DNA of 64,000 nt, taken from positions 6,253,501 through 6,317,500 of the forward strand of contig NZ_CP044549.1 of assembly GCF_009859475.1 (NCBI RefSeq), written 5' to 3'. The position numbers and the translations under genes are program-made. Below are positions 35,697 through 45,212 of the stretch, in pieces; within the stretch, counting starts at the first letter, position 1, and each line of letters starts with the position of its first letter. The DNA is from Hydrogenophaga sp. BPS33. Lineage in GTDB: Bacteria > Pseudomonadota > Gammaproteobacteria > Burkholderiales > Burkholderiaceae_C. The notes under the pieces are model-generated. The model had not been told where the DNA came from. It made no database searches and saw only the letters and a list, made by a program, of their open reading frames with translations.

Positions 35697-36173
35697 ATGA
35701 AAGGCGACGCCAAAGTCATTGGCCACCTGCAGGCCCAGCTCAAGAACGAGCTCACGGCGATCAACCAGTATTTCGTGCACTACCGCATGCTCAAACACTG
35801 GGGCCTGGACAAGCTTGCAGCCAAGGAATACGCAGAATCCATCGGCGAAATGAAGCATGCCGACAAGCTGATGGACCGCATCTTCACACTCGATGGCCTG
35901 CCCAATCTGCAGGATCTGGGCAAGCTGCACATCGGCGAAGACGTGCCCGAAATCCTCAAAAGCGACCTCGGCCTGGAAACCGGCGCACAGGCCACCATCA
36001 AGGACGGCATTGCCCATTGCGAATCGGTGCGCGACTACGTCTCGCGCGACCTGCTGCAGGCGATCCTGGACGATACGGAAGAACACATCGACTTCCTGGA
36101 AACCCAGATCGACCTCGTCGGCAAGGTCGGCATCCAGAACTACCTGCAGAGCCAGATGGGCGAACTCAGCTGA
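35697..36173 (+). CDS. bfr: Bacterioferritin
   Basis: Twenty-four-subunit iron store with diiron ferroxidase sites and heme between subunits. The 158-residue product shows E18 in LKNELTAINQYFVHYRML, E51xxH54 in EMKHADKLMDRI, E94 and the E127-x2-H130 region (DTEEHIDF). The heme-axial methionine is M52 (EMKHADKL). ATG 35697 has AAGGA eight bases upstream; an in-frame earlier reading is not supported. It has its own terminator and is divergent from hmuR across a Fur-box-like site. Confidence 0.95.
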   Translation: MKGDAKVIGHLQAQLKNELTAINQYFVHYRMLKHWGLDKLAAKEYAESIGEMKHADKLMDRIFTLDGLPNLQDLGKLHIGEDVPEILKSDLGLETGAQATIKDGIAHCESVRDYVSRDLLQAILDDTEEHIDFLETQIDLVGKVGIQNYLQSQMGELS

Positions 36174-36200
36174 TCCGCAAGGCGTCCCACTTTCACCACA

Positions 36201-36229
36201 AAGCCCCGGTCTGTCCGGGGCTTTTTTTT
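36201..36229 (+). terminator. Intrinsic terminator of bfr
   Basis: AAGCCCCGG pairs with CCGGGGCTT across a five-base loop, followed by eight T, 27 bases past the bfr stop. Confidence 0.92.
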
Positions 36230-36241
36230 GGACTTTTGAAT

Positions 36242-36260
36242 ACGATCAATTATCATTTGC
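36242..36260 (+). promoter_or_regulatory. Weak Fur-box-like site before bfd
   Basis: ACGATCAATTATCATTTGC matches 11 of 19 positions of the classical Fur consensus on the opposite strand (GCAAATGATAATTGATCGT). It is 46 bases before the bfd start, in an AT-rich stretch. Confidence 0.5.
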
Positions 36261-36306
36261 GAACTTGTTGCGGCCCCCAAGGCTGTTTTCCCAGGTACCC
36301 ACATCC

Positions 36307-36531
36307 ATGATCGTTTGCGTTTGCCATCGCGTCAGTGACCAGACCATCGCACGTTGCGCGCGATCGGGCATGGCCTTTGACGACCTCCAGCTGGAGCTGG
36401 GTGTGGCCACGCAATGCGGCCAGTGTGAGTCCTGCGCCCGCGCGCTGTGGTCGGAATGCACACCGCAGCAATCGGTGGTGCACCTGCAGCTGCACCCCGC
36501 GACGACGCCGGCCCAGGCAGCGGCCGCCTGA
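36307..36531 (+). CDS. bfd: Bacterioferritin-associated ferredoxin
   Basis: The 74-residue [2Fe-2S] protein has the family's CxC...CxxC ligands: [10 protein letters not shown] at the start and QCGQCESCA near residue 40. In Pseudomonas Bfd reduces bacterioferritin iron so it can be released. The start is ATG 36307; a much longer frame upstream is antisense to bfr and discarded. It lies 133 bases after bfr, with the bfr terminator and a Fur-box-like site between, so it is probably a separate, iron-starvation-induced transcript. Confidence 0.93.
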   Translation: MIVCVCHRVSDQTIARCARSGMAFDDLQLELGVATQCGQCESCARALWSECTPQQSVVHLQLHPATTPAQAAAA

Positions 36532-36767
36532 TCGCCGATCTGCAGCAAGTCCCTCCTGACTTTCCCTGCCTGCCTCTCGCAGGCCGCAAGCCCTGCCGCA
36601 TACTGCGTCCAAGGGCGCTGGTGCAGATCCCACCGATTTCCCGCTGAAAAGTCAAAAGCGTCACAACGCCCGTGCCGCTCAAGTACTGCGGGTTTTCCCG
36701 ATCACTCCATTTAGAATGCGCAATTCGATTCCGCATTGCAAGACAACAACTCGCTGGAGACACGAGC

Positions 36768-39095
36768 ATGAGCATGGAAAACACCGTCGAGAACAAGCGC
36801 GCCGAGCTGCGCCGCGCCGCCCTCAAGTACCACGAGTTCCCCGTTCCCGGCAAAGTGGCCATCGCCGCCACCAAGCAACTCGTCAACCAGCGCGACCTGG
36901 CGCTGGCGTATTCACCCGGCGTGGCCGCGCCCTGTGAAGAGATCGTGGCCGACCCGATCAACGCCTTCAAGTACACCAGCCGCGGCAATCTCGTGGCTGT
37001 CATCACCAACGGCACCGCCGTGCTCGGCCTGGGCGACATCGGCCCGCTGGCAGCCAAGCCCGTGATGGAAGGCAAGGGCGTGCTGTTCAAGAAGTTCTCG
37101 GGCATCGATGTGTTCGACATCGAGATCAACGAGAAGGACCCGGACAAGCTGGTCGAGATCATCGCCTCGCTCGAACCCACGTTCGGCGGCATCAACCTCG
37201 AAGACATCAAGGCGCCCGACTGCTTCTACGTGGAGCGCAAGCTGCGCGAGCGCATGAAGATCCCGGTTTTCCACGACGACCAGCACGGCACCGCCATCGT
37301 GGTCGGCGCGGCCATCCTCAACGGCCTGAAAGTGGTCGGCAAAGACCCGAAGAAGGTCAAGCTCGTGACCTCGGGCGCCGGCGCCGCAGCATTGGCTTGC
37401 CTGGGCCTGTTGGTCAAACTGGGCATTCCGCGCGAAAACATCTGGGTCACCGACCTGGCCGGCGTGGTCTACGAAGGCCGCACCGAGCTGATGGACGAGG
37501 ACAAAATCCAGTTCGCACAAAAGACCGATCACCGCACGCTCACCGACGTGATCGCGGACGCCGACATCTTCCTGGGCCTCTCGGCCGGTGGTGTGCTCAA
37601 GCCCGACATGGTCCGAAAGATGGCGGCCAGACCCATCATCCTCGCCTTGGCCAACCCGAACCCCGAGATATCACCCGAAGACGTGAAGTCGGTGCGTGAC
37701 GACGCGATCATGGCGACCGGACGCACCGACTACCCGAACCAGGTCAACAACGTCCTGTGCTTTCCGTACATCTTCCGCGGCGCGCTCGATGCCGGTGCCT
37801 CGACCATCACCGATGAAATGGAAGTCGCCGCGGTGCATGCCATCGCCGAGCTGGCACAAGCCGAACAAAGCGAAGTGGTGGCCGCAGCCTATGCGGGTGA
37901 AAAGCTGGCTTTCGGTCCCGAGTACCTCATTCCCAAACCCTTCGATCCGCGTCTGATGATGAAGATCGCGCCAGCCGTGGCGCAGGCGGCGGCCGACAGC
38001 GGCGTTGCATTGCGGCCCGTGGCCGACATGGCCGCCTACCGCGAAAAACTGCAGAGCTTCGTGTTCGCTTCGGGCACCACCATGAAGCCGATCTTCGCCG
38101 CCGCGAAGGTGGCGGCGCGCAAGCGCGTGGCGTATGCGGAAGGCGAAGAGGAACGCGTGCTGCGCGCCTGCCAGATCGTGGTCGACGAAGGCCTGGCGCG
38201 GCCCACCTTGATCGGTCGCCCAGCCATCATTGCGCAACGCATCGAGAAATTCGGCCTGCGGCTGCGCGAAGAGCTCGACTACGACGTGGTGAACGTCGAA
38301 CAGGACAACCGCTACCGCGACTTCTGGCAGACCTACCATCGCATGACCGAACGCAAGGGCGTGACGCAGCAACTGGCGAAGATCGAAATGCGCCGCCGCC
38401 TCACGCTGATCGGGGCGATGCTGCTGCACAAGGGCGAGGTCGACGGCCTGATCTGCGGCACCTGGGGCACCACCCAGCACCACCTGAAGTACATCGACCA
38501 GGTCATCGGCAAGCGCGCCGGCGGAAGCCCCAGCACCGCGCAGGACGTGCAGATCTATGCCTGCATGAACGGCCTGATGCTGCCCGGGCGCCAGGTGTTC
38601 CTGGTCGACACCCACGTGAACTACGACCCCACACCCGAAGAACTGTGCGAGATCACCGTCATGGCGGCCGAGGAAATGCTGCGCTTCGGCCTGCAACCGA
38701 AGGTGGCCCTTCTGTCGCACTCCAACTTCGGCTCCAGCGACGAACCGAGTGCCGTGAAGATGCGCCGCACGCTGGCGCTGCTGCGCAACCAGGCACCGTG
38801 GCTGGAGGTAGACGGCGAAATGCACGGCGATGTGGCGCTGGACGCTGATGCGCGCAATACCCTCATGCCCAACAGCACGCTCCAAGGCGGGGCCAATCTG
38901 TTGGTGCTGCCCAACATCGACGCGGCCAACATTTCTTACAACCTGCTCAAGACCGCTGCAGGCGGCAATATCGCCATCGGACCGGTGCTGTTGGGTGCAG
39001 ACAAGCCGGTGCACATCCTGACCCCCAGCGCCACCGTGCGGCGCATCGTCAATATGACAGCGCTGACCGTGGCCGACGCCAACGTTTCGCGTTGA
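36768..39095 (+). CDS. maeB: NADP-dependent malic enzyme with phosphotransacetylase-like domain
   Basis: Oxidatively decarboxylates malate to pyruvate. The 775-residue product has an N-terminal malic domain ([27 protein letters not shown]), an NAD(P)-binding domain ([16 protein letters not shown]) and a C-terminal phosphate acetyltransferase-like domain ([20 protein letters not shown] in part, [14 protein letters not shown]). This architecture is that of MaeB, where the C-terminal part regulates rather than catalyses. ATG 36768 has GGAGA seven bases upstream. A 15-base perfect inverted repeat terminator follows. Confidence 0.96.
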   Translation: MSMENTVENKRAELRRAALKYHEFPVPGKVAIAATKQLVNQRDLALAYSPGVAAPCEEIVADPINAFKYTSRGNLVAVITNGTAVLGLGDIGPLAAKPVMEGKGVLFKKFSGIDVFDIEINEKDPDKLVEIIASLEPTFGGINLEDIKAPDCFYVERKLRERMKIPVFHDDQHGTAIVVGAAILNGLKVVGKDPKKVKLVTSGAGAAALACLGLLVKLGIPRENIWVTDLAGVVYEGRTELMDEDKIQFAQKTDHRTLTDVIADADIFLGLSAGGVLKPDMVRKMAARPIILALANPNPEISPEDVKSVRDDAIMATGRTDYPNQVNNVLCFPYIFRGALDAGASTITDEMEVAAVHAIAELAQAEQSEVVAAAYAGEKLAFGPEYLIPKPFDPRLMMKIAPAVAQAAADSGVALRPVADMAAYREKLQSFVFASGTTMKPIFAAAKVAARKRVAYAEGEEERVLRACQIVVDEGLARPTLIGRPAIIAQRIEKFGLRLREELDYDVVNVEQDNRYRDFWQTYHRMTERKGVTQQLAKIEMRRRLTLIGAMLLHKGEVDGLICGTWGTTQHHLKYIDQVIGKRAGGSPSTAQDVQIYACMNGLMLPGRQVFLVDTHVNYDPTPEELCEITVMAAEEMLRFGLQPKVALLSHSNFGSSDEPSAVKMRRTLALLRNQAPWLEVDGEMHGDVALDADARNTLMPNSTLQGGANLLVLPNIDAANISYNLLKTAAGGNIAIGPVLLGADKPVHILTPSATVRRIVNMTALTVADANVSR

Positions 39096-39140
39096 AGTCT
39101 GCTGAAAAAGCAAGCGCTAACTTTTTCAAACGTTTCTGAG

Positions 39141-39179
39141 GCAAGGCTTTGCTGATCTTTTCAGCAAAGCCTTGCTTTT
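39141..39179 (+). terminator. Strong intrinsic terminator of maeB
   Basis: GCAAGGCTTTGCTGA pairs perfectly with TCAGCAAAGCCTTGC across TCTTT, followed by TTTT, 45 bases past the maeB stop. Confidence 0.88.
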
Positions 39180-39314
39180 CACCCCCATCTCAGGCACACT
39201 AGCGCGCTTGGAATTCAGGGTTAACCCGCCCCTTGAACGGTCAAAAAATTCGTACTTTCGTGCTGATTTTTGCGTTTTTGCCGCGGATTGGCCCCATCAG
39301 GAGCTAGTGGTTTC

Positions 39315-39749
39315 ATGGATCTGAAACAGGTCCGGACGCGTTTCAAAAGCACCAGGGGAATGGCCTCCAAGGCCTTGGCGATCACGTTGATCGCCGCACT
39401 TGGCACCATACTGGTGCAAGCCCGAACCCCTGATGCCGCAGCCGCCGGATCCAACGCCGCCGTGATGGTGGAAGTTTCAGGTTTGCCGGTGCAGGGCCAG
39501 GAAGTGCTCGGCCGGATTCGACAAGGCGGTCCGTTTCGCTACGACAAGGACGGCTCGGTGTTTGGCAATCGCGAACGCCTGTTGCCAGGTGAAAAGCGCG
39601 GGTACTACCGGGAATACACGGTGCCCACCCCTGGGGTTCGGCATCGGGGAGCCCGACGGATCGTGTGTGGGGGGTTCAAGCCCCGGGTTCCTGACACGTG
39701 TTATTACACCGAAGACCACTACAGCAGCTTTCGGCTGATCCTGCAGTGA
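39315..39749 (+). CDS. Secreted guanyl-preferring ribonuclease, barnase family
   Basis: The 144-residue precursor has a signal-like segment (SKALAITLIAALGTILVQA) and a microbial RNase domain from about residue 50. Barnase catalytic positions align well: Glu in YYREYTVP (E73), arginines in RGARRIV (R83/R87), His in TEDHYSSFRLI (H102). LGRIRQGGPFRYDKDG also matches family wording. It should cleave RNA to guanosine 2',3'-cyclic phosphates outside or in the periplasm. ATG 39315 was chosen; ATG 39360 gives a shorter signal. The next gene encodes the matching inhibitor 60 bases downstream. Confidence 0.88.
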   Translation: MDLKQVRTRFKSTRGMASKALAITLIAALGTILVQARTPDAAAAGSNAAVMVEVSGLPVQGQEVLGRIRQGGPFRYDKDGSVFGNRERLLPGEKRGYYREYTVPTPGVRHRGARRIVCGGFKPRVPDTCYYTEDHYSSFRLILQ

Positions 39750-39809
39750 ACCTTCGGCGGTGTGAACGGTTTTTTTTATTCAACTTTGACCTTAGAAAGA
39801 GACACGGAG

Positions 39810-40352
39810 ATGGACACGCCACTTCGTAACGTACGTTCCAACATCGTCCAGTCGATCCGCGCCCATGGCGTGAAAGACCTGCAGGCCGCGGCCGAGCACT
39901 TGGGACACCACTTCCTGTACGCCAATCTGGCAAAGGCCCAGAGCAAGCAGGACGTGCTGGAATTGATCGCTGCGCAATACACCCTGCCGGCGCACTTCGG
40001 CAAAAACTTCGATGCGCTGTACGACTGCATGACCGACATGGTCCACAAGTCGGGTCCGCAGACCGGCTTCATCGTGGTGCTGGAACACATTCCGGCACAC
40101 GCCAAGTTCGACAAGGAAGCACGTGAGCAGTTGCTCGACATCTTCCGCGATGCCGCCGACTACTGGTCCGACCGGAAGATCCCGTTCCGCTGCTTCTATT
40201 CGTTCTCCGTGGCGCGCGCGCCCAAGGGCGAAGAGCCGATCGAGGTGCAGACCGATGAACCGATGCCCACCGACAAGATCCTGGATGTGAGTCCGATGGC
40301 GTTGCGCATGAGCAGCCCCTTCAACGCGGGTTACTGGCTGGCCGCAGCCTGA
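39810..40352 (+). CDS. Barstar-family ribonuclease inhibitor
   Basis: The 180-residue product carries the barstar core between residues 45 and 130: DVLELIAAQYTLPAHFGKNF and FDALYDCMTD, whose Trp/Asp-rich counterpart in barstar (NLDALWDCLTG) covers the barnase active site. The tail (PKGEEPIEVQTDEPMPTDKI) is longer than in classical barstar (89 residues). It protects the cytoplasm from the neighbouring ribonuclease before export. ATG 39810 lies within a GAGACACGGAG purine stretch. A bidirectional terminator follows. Confidence 0.9.
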   Translation: MDTPLRNVRSNIVQSIRAHGVKDLQAAAEHLGHHFLYANLAKAQSKQDVLELIAAQYTLPAHFGKNFDALYDCMTDMVHKSGPQTGFIVVLEHIPAHAKFDKEAREQLLDIFRDAADYWSDRKIPFRCFYSFSVARAPKGEEPIEVQTDEPMPTDKILDVSPMALRMSSPFNAGYWLAAA

Positions 40353-40370
40353 CCCTCGAAGCAACGGGAA

Positions 40371-40396
40371 AAAGCCGCGACGCCTGCCGCGGCTTT
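40371..40396. terminator. Bidirectional terminator between barstar and rsmA
   Basis: AAAGCCGCG pairs with CGCGGCTTT across an eight-base loop; an A-run precedes and a T-run follows, so it can stop transcripts from both convergent genes. Confidence 0.85.
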
Positions 40397-40398
40397 TT

Positions 40399-41163
40399 TT
40401 ACGCCTGCAGGGCCTGCATCAAGCCGACGTACTCGCCCACAGGCACCTCTTCGGCCCTTCGCTGCAGGTCGAATCCGCCGCTGTAGCCTTGTTCGTCGAG
40501 CCAGCGGCCCAGGGTGTTGCGCAGGATCTTGCGGCGCTGGCTGAAGGCCACCTGCACCATCGCCCCAAAGCGCACGATGTCGATGTTCGGCGGCTCGGCC
40601 AGCGGCAACATCCGCACGATGGCACTGTCGACGCGCGGGGGCGGATCGAAGCTCTCCGGCGGTACGAACAGCACGTTGTCCATGGCGTAACGCCATTGCA
40701 GCATCACGCTCAGGCGACTGTAGTCGGCCGTGGCGGGACGCGCGACCATGCGGTCGATCACTTCCTTCTGCAGCATGAAGTGCTGATCCCGCACCACGTC
40801 GACGTGGCCGAGCAGATGGAACAGGATGGGCGTGGAAATGTTGTAGGGCAGGTTGCCGACGACGCGCAGCTTCTGCGCTGGCCATCGCAGCGACAACGCG
40901 GTGAAATCCACCTTCAGCACATCCGACTCGATCACATCCAACTGCCCGTGGGACCGCAACCGGGCAGCGAGGTCCCGGTCGAGTTCGATCACGGCCAGCC
41001 GCCCCAGGCGCTCGACCAAGGGTTGCGTGAGCGCGGCCAAGCCCGGCCCGATTTCGACCATCGCATCGCCGCGCGCAGGCGCAATGGCGGCCACGATGGC
41101 GTCGATGATGGCGTCGTCGGTCAGAAAGTGCTGACCAAAACGCTTGCGGGCGATGTGTTTCAT
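40399..41163 (-). CDS. rsmA: 16S rRNA dimethyladenosine transferase
   Basis: Dimethylates A1518 and A1519 of 16S rRNA (KsgA). The 254-residue product shows [11 protein letters not shown], the SAM loop [24 protein letters not shown], and the catalytic [12 protein letters not shown]. Length is normal. It is the last gene after surA and lptD on the minus strand. In E. coli the order is lptD-surA-pdxA-rsmA; here pdxA is missing between surA and rsmA (a 37-base gap). Confidence 0.97.
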   Translation of the reverse strand: MKHIARKRFGQHFLTDDAIIDAIVAAIAPARGDAMVEIGPGLAALTQPLVERLGRLAVIELDRDLAARLRSHGQLDVIESDVLKVDFTALSLRWPAQKLRVVGNLPYNISTPILFHLLGHVDVVRDQHFMLQKEVIDRMVARPATADYSRLSVMLQWRYAMDNVLFVPPESFDPPPRVDSAIVRMLPLAEPPNIDIVRFGAMVQVAFSQRRKILRNTLGRWLDEQGYSGGFDLQRRAEEVPVGEYVGLMQALQA

Positions 41164-41200
41164 GCCATGTGGCCGTCGCTCGACCCAGCGGAACTATGCC

Positions 41201-42595
41201 TCACGGCTGCGGGGCTTCCCGAAGCTCCACAAACGCGCGGCCCCGCACGTCCTGTGCCCAGGTGTTCAAGGCCTCGTCGATCTTTTTCTCGCGCACCAGG
41301 CCACGCACCATCTCACGTTGATCGCGCTGCGACAAAGTGTTCTGGCGGCGCTCTTCCACGCGGATGAGGTGCACACCGAAACGGGACACCAGCGGCTCTG
41401 ACATCTCGCCAGGCCGCAGGTTGGCCATGGCCTGCTCGAACTCGGGCACGAACTGGCCGGGATTGGCCCAGCCCAAGTCGCCGCCCTGCGGGGCCGAACC
41501 ATCCTGGCTGTGTTCGCGCGCCAGGGCTTCGAAAGTCGCCTGGCCGCTGGCAATCTGCTGGCGATAGCCGGCCAAGCGCGACAACGCCTCGGCTTCGCTG
41601 AGTTGGGCACTGGTGCGCAACAGGATGTGGCGCGCACGGGTCTGCGTGATGGTGGCACCCGGCATGGCGCCTTGGCGCTTGTCGACCACCTTGAGCACGT
41701 GGAAACCGGCGGGGCTGCGCAAGGGGCCTGCCACACCACCGACGTTGAGCGCGCGGGTGGCGTTGACGAAGAGCTCGGGCAGGCGGTTCGCTGCGCGCAT
41801 GCCGAGCAGGCCCCCGTTGGCCCGCTCGGGCGCATCGGAGAATTCGCGTGCCACGGCAGCGAAATCGCCCCCCGCACGCGCCCGTTCTGCGGCCTGTTGC
41901 GCGCGTGCCTGCAACTCCTGCACCCGCTGTTCACTGGCGCCTTCGGGCACGGTCACCAGCACGTGCCCCAGATTCAGTTCCAGGCTATCGGCCGAGCCGC
42001 TGCCCTGCTGATCGCGGATGAATTCGTCGATGTCTGCCTCGCTCACGCGCACGCGCGAGTCCACTTGCCGCTCATGGATGCGTTGCAGCAGAATCTGCCG
42101 GCGCAGGTCGCCGCGAAAGCGGTTGATGTCCAGGCCTTCGGCCGCGAGGCGCCGGCGAAGTGCCTCGGGCGTCATCTGGTTCTGAGCCGCAACGCTCAGC
42201 TCGGCCTGCGTCACGGCGGCTTCGTCCACGGTGATCCCGAGTTCGGTGGCCTGTTGCAGCTGCGCGCGCTCGTTGATGAGCTGCTCGAGCACTTCGCGCG
42301 CCAGCACCTCGCGCGATGGCATGGCACCACCCCGTTCGCTCAGTTGCTGTTCCACACGCGCCAGACGCTGGCGCACCTCGCTATTGGTGATGGGTTCGGA
42401 GTTGACCAGGGCGACGATGTAGTCGGCGGTGGCCTGCCCCGTCGCGGGTGCGGATGTCGGCGGACTCGGATTGCGCGGTACATTGAGCTGGCCCGAGGGG
42501 CGCAGGCCCTGGGCCTGCGCCGCACTGGTCCACAACAGAGAAGCACACAGGCACCAGGCGGACAGGCGTGATGGAGCGGTAGAACGGTCAGTCAT
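41201..42595 (-). CDS. surA: Periplasmic chaperone and peptidyl-prolyl isomerase SurA
   Basis: The 464-residue precursor has a signal peptide (LSAWCLCASLLWTSAAQAQG), a SurA N-terminal chaperone domain (VNSEPITNSEVRQRLARVEQ), and two parvulin domains (LELNLGHVLVTVPEGAS, and ATITQTRARHILLRTSAQLSE in part). It escorts outer-membrane proteins, including LptD, across the periplasm. The start overlaps the lptD stop by eight bases. The presence of two PPIase domains gives normal length. Confidence 0.96.
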   Translation of the reverse strand: MTDRSTAPSRLSAWCLCASLLWTSAAQAQGLRPSGQLNVPRNPSPPTSAPATGQATADYIVALVNSEPITNSEVRQRLARVEQQLSERGGAMPSREVLAREVLEQLINERAQLQQATELGITVDEAAVTQAELSVAAQNQMTPEALRRRLAAEGLDINRFRGDLRRQILLQRIHERQVDSRVRVSEADIDEFIRDQQGSGSADSLELNLGHVLVTVPEGASEQRVQELQARAQQAAERARAGGDFAAVAREFSDAPERANGGLLGMRAANRLPELFVNATRALNVGGVAGPLRSPAGFHVLKVVDKRQGAMPGATITQTRARHILLRTSAQLSEAEALSRLAGYRQQIASGQATFEALAREHSQDGSAPQGGDLGWANPGQFVPEFEQAMANLRPGEMSEPLVSRFGVHLIRVEERRQNTLSQRDQREMVRGLVREKKIDEALNTWAQDVRGRAFVELREAPQP

Positions 42596-45065
42596 ATTGG
42601 GTGAACCGGCTGGGCGGGTTGATTTCTTCGCGCAGGTATTGGTAGCGCGGCACGTTTTCCTTGAGTGTCTTCAAGGGATTGGATCCCAGGCGGGAGAAAC
42701 CGCTGAATTCCAGCTGGAACAGGATGCGCTGGTTGGCGGTCAGCGCGCTGCGTTGCAGGCGCTCGACCACGACACGGCCAATCCAGCAACCCGCATCGTA
42801 CTCAAAACCGGCGACCAGATCGACCACCTTGCGGTCGGGCACGCTGTAGTTGATGCGGCCGACCGCGTACCACTGGCCTTCCCCCAGGGCACGCCCCGGC
42901 ACGCTGGTGCGCGGTTCGTCCCACAGGTCGTTGAGCGGCCATTGCCAACCGAATTCGTACTGTTCGCTCACGCCGCGCTGCAGCCGGTACGCGGCGCTGA
43001 GCACGCGGTAGCGGCTGGGCGTGTAGCGCGCGGCCAGCGTCGTGCGCACGGACTCGCGGCTGCCCGGGCTGTATTGGAAGTTGGTGTCCACCATCCACTT
43101 CGGGCTCCACTGCACGCGTGTGGCCAGGAGGATGTCGCTCAGACGCTCCTGCACGGGGTCGCCCCCGGGCAGGCCACTGGCGTTGGGCAGGAAGACGTTT
43201 TGGTTGCGGATGAGGTAGCGTTGGGCCAGGCCCACGCGCACGATTTCCGCGCCCGATTCAGGGTCCAGCAGGCGCGAGCTCGCGCCCACGGTGATGGCGC
43301 GGGTGTCGGAGATGCGGTCGTTGCCGCCGAACACGTTCTCCGAAAAGATGGTGGCGAAGTTGAAGTCGTTCGCCGCGGAGTCGTAGTTGGGCAGCATGCT
43401 CTGGTCGCGGTAGGGCGTCCAGGTGAAGAAGGCGCGCGGCTCCAGGGTCTGCACGAAGTTGCGGCCGAAGTAACGGGCATCGCGCTCGAAGATCAACCCA
43501 CCGTCCAGGCTCACGGTGGGCAGCACGCGCGAGGCGGAGCGCGAGCCGGTGGCGATCGGGGAGTCGAACTGGTATTGGGTGGCGTGCAACTGCGCGCGCG
43601 GCTTGATGAACCAGCCCGGCGCCTCCCAGCGCCGGCTCAGTTCGGCAATCGTCATGGAGCGCGACCCATTGGTTTGCCCGGTGAGGCGGGGGTCGGATTC
43701 GAAGCGGGTGTAGTCGCCCGTCACCGACCAATGCCAGTCGTTCACGCCGGCGATGCGCGCGTCGCCTCGGCTGTAGCGCAGCGCCACCGAGGGCATGCGG
43801 TCGTACGGCGGCGTGATGGGCGAGTCGATGTCCTGCAGGGTCTGCCAGCTGTAGGCGCCCGCGCTCAAGGCCCAGGGCCCGCGGTTCCAGCTGTACACGG
43901 CGTTGGCCGCGAGCAGGCGGTTGGTCAACGAGGCCGTGGCGCGCGGGAAGTCGCGCCAGTAGTTGTCGTCGCTCACGCGGTTGATGTCGAGCCGCAAGCC
44001 CGCCGACCCGCCCAGCCCCAGCCGCGAGCCGCTCAGGTTCTGGTCGTGGATCCAGCTGTAGCCCCAGCGGTTGGCGTCGCGCAGTGGGTCCGACGGCATG
44101 AACGCACCGCGCACCTGGCCATAGTAGCTGGGCTGCAGGTAACGCACCTCGGCGCCCAGGTCGACACCGCGCTTGCTCATCAACGTGGGGTAGAGCGTGG
44201 CGTCGAGGTTGGGCGCAATGTTGAGGTAGTAGGGCACGGTGAGTTCGAGCCCGTTGACGTTGTCGAGGTTGATCGTGGGCGGCAACAGCCCCGACTTGCG
44301 CTTGTCGCTGAGCGGGAAGGTGAAATATGGCCAGCCCAGGATGGGCACGCCCTTGAACTCGACCACGCCACCGGTGGCCTTGCCCATCTCTTCGACGTTG
44401 TCGAATTCGATCTTGGTGGCGCGCACGAGCCAGGCGGGCATCCAGTCGGCGCCGGGCACGCGCGGGCAGGTGGAGTAGCGCGCGTTGTGCGCCACGCCAT
44501 GGTCTGCATCCAGAAAATCGATCCGGCTGGCGTCGCCCTTGCCTTCGTTCTTGAGCAGCGTGAACTCGGGTTCCTCGAACTGGCCCTTGAACGTGTCCAC
44601 GTTGATCTGCAGCTCGGGGCCTTCAAAGCGGTCGCCGCCGCGGTTGATCAACACGTTGCCGCTGGCCTTGGCTTCGCCGTCGCGCTGGTCGTATTCCAGC
44701 CGGTCGCCCTTGATCACCATGTCGTGGCGGCGCAGTTCGGCGCTGCCTTCGACGGTGGTCACGCCTTCGGTCTGGCTTTCCAGGCGGTCGCCCGAGACGA
44801 AGGTCGGCGCCTGCTTCTGCACGTCTTCGGGCAGGTTCTCCTGCAACATGCGGCTGCCCTTGAGCTGGGCCGCGGGCGTGGGTGCCACTGGTTCGTCACC
44901 ATCGCCCGATTGCGCGAGCGCCCAGCCCGGCGCCACGAGCGCACCCAGGGCGATCGCTGCGAGCAGGCCTTGCACCGCGCGCGCCACGGGCGCTGCCACG
45001 AACAACGGGGCGGCGAGCAGGCCGCGCGAGCGGTGGGTAGGTAGCGGTTCGGTGCGGCGCTTCAA
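42588..45065 (-). CDS. lptD: LPS-assembly outer-membrane protein LptD
   Basis: Inserts lipopolysaccharide into the outer leaflet with LptE. The 825-residue precursor has a long N-terminal signal region (LLAAIALGALVAPGWALAQ), an OstA-like jellyroll (TFVSGDRLESQTEGVTTVEG, NVLINRGGDRFEGPEL) and a large beta-barrel ending SRFTQYD. Only two cysteines are present, C200 (YSTCPRV) and about C760 (AGCWIGR), against four in E. coli. The start is TTG 45065; no ATG is in frame near the signal peptide and no clear ribosome-binding site is seen. It heads the lptD-surA-rsmA operon and is divergent from amgK. Confidence 0.95.
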   Translation of the reverse strand: MKRRTEPLPTHRSRGLLAAPLFVAAPVARAVQGLLAAIALGALVAPGWALAQSGDGDEPVAPTPAAQLKGSRMLQENLPEDVQKQAPTFVSGDRLESQTEGVTTVEGSAELRRHDMVIKGDRLEYDQRDGEAKASGNVLINRGGDRFEGPELQINVDTFKGQFEEPEFTLLKNEGKGDASRIDFLDADHGVAHNARYSTCPRVPGADWMPAWLVRATKIEFDNVEEMGKATGGVVEFKGVPILGWPYFTFPLSDKRKSGLLPPTINLDNVNGLELTVPYYLNIAPNLDATLYPTLMSKRGVDLGAEVRYLQPSYYGQVRGAFMPSDPLRDANRWGYSWIHDQNLSGSRLGLGGSAGLRLDINRVSDDNYWRDFPRATASLTNRLLAANAVYSWNRGPWALSAGAYSWQTLQDIDSPITPPYDRMPSVALRYSRGDARIAGVNDWHWSVTGDYTRFESDPRLTGQTNGSRSMTIAELSRRWEAPGWFIKPRAQLHATQYQFDSPIATGSRSASRVLPTVSLDGGLIFERDARYFGRNFVQTLEPRAFFTWTPYRDQSMLPNYDSAANDFNFATIFSENVFGGNDRISDTRAITVGASSRLLDPESGAEIVRVGLAQRYLIRNQNVFLPNASGLPGGDPVQERLSDILLATRVQWSPKWMVDTNFQYSPGSRESVRTTLAARYTPSRYRVLSAAYRLQRGVSEQYEFGWQWPLNDLWDEPRTSVPGRALGEGQWYAVGRINYSVPDRKVVDLVAGFEYDAGCWIGRVVVERLQRSALTANQRILFQLEFSGFSRLGSNPLKTLKENVPRYQYLREEINPPSRFTQYD

Positions 45066-45212
45066 GGGAATGGGACTTCGATGGCCAGGCCGCCAGAACG
45101 GGCATGAAAGCCGGCCGCTGCCTGCAGGGTGGGTTTGTAGAATCTCTGGGCATTATCCACGGCCCGCCCCTTGGTCGAGCCTCTCGGCCAACGCCTCCAT
45201 CCGACCACCCGC

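Noticed and set aside
39660..39700. GGGGTTCAAGCCCC considered as a tRNA T-arm
   Set aside because: No acceptor or anticodon stems fit around it, and it lies within the RNase coding sequence.
42429..45044. An 871-residue plus-strand open frame opposite lptD
   Set aside because: It is antisense to a clear LptD; its sequence is Arg/Ala/Val/His-rich with no motif, typical of the shadow frame of a high-GC gene.
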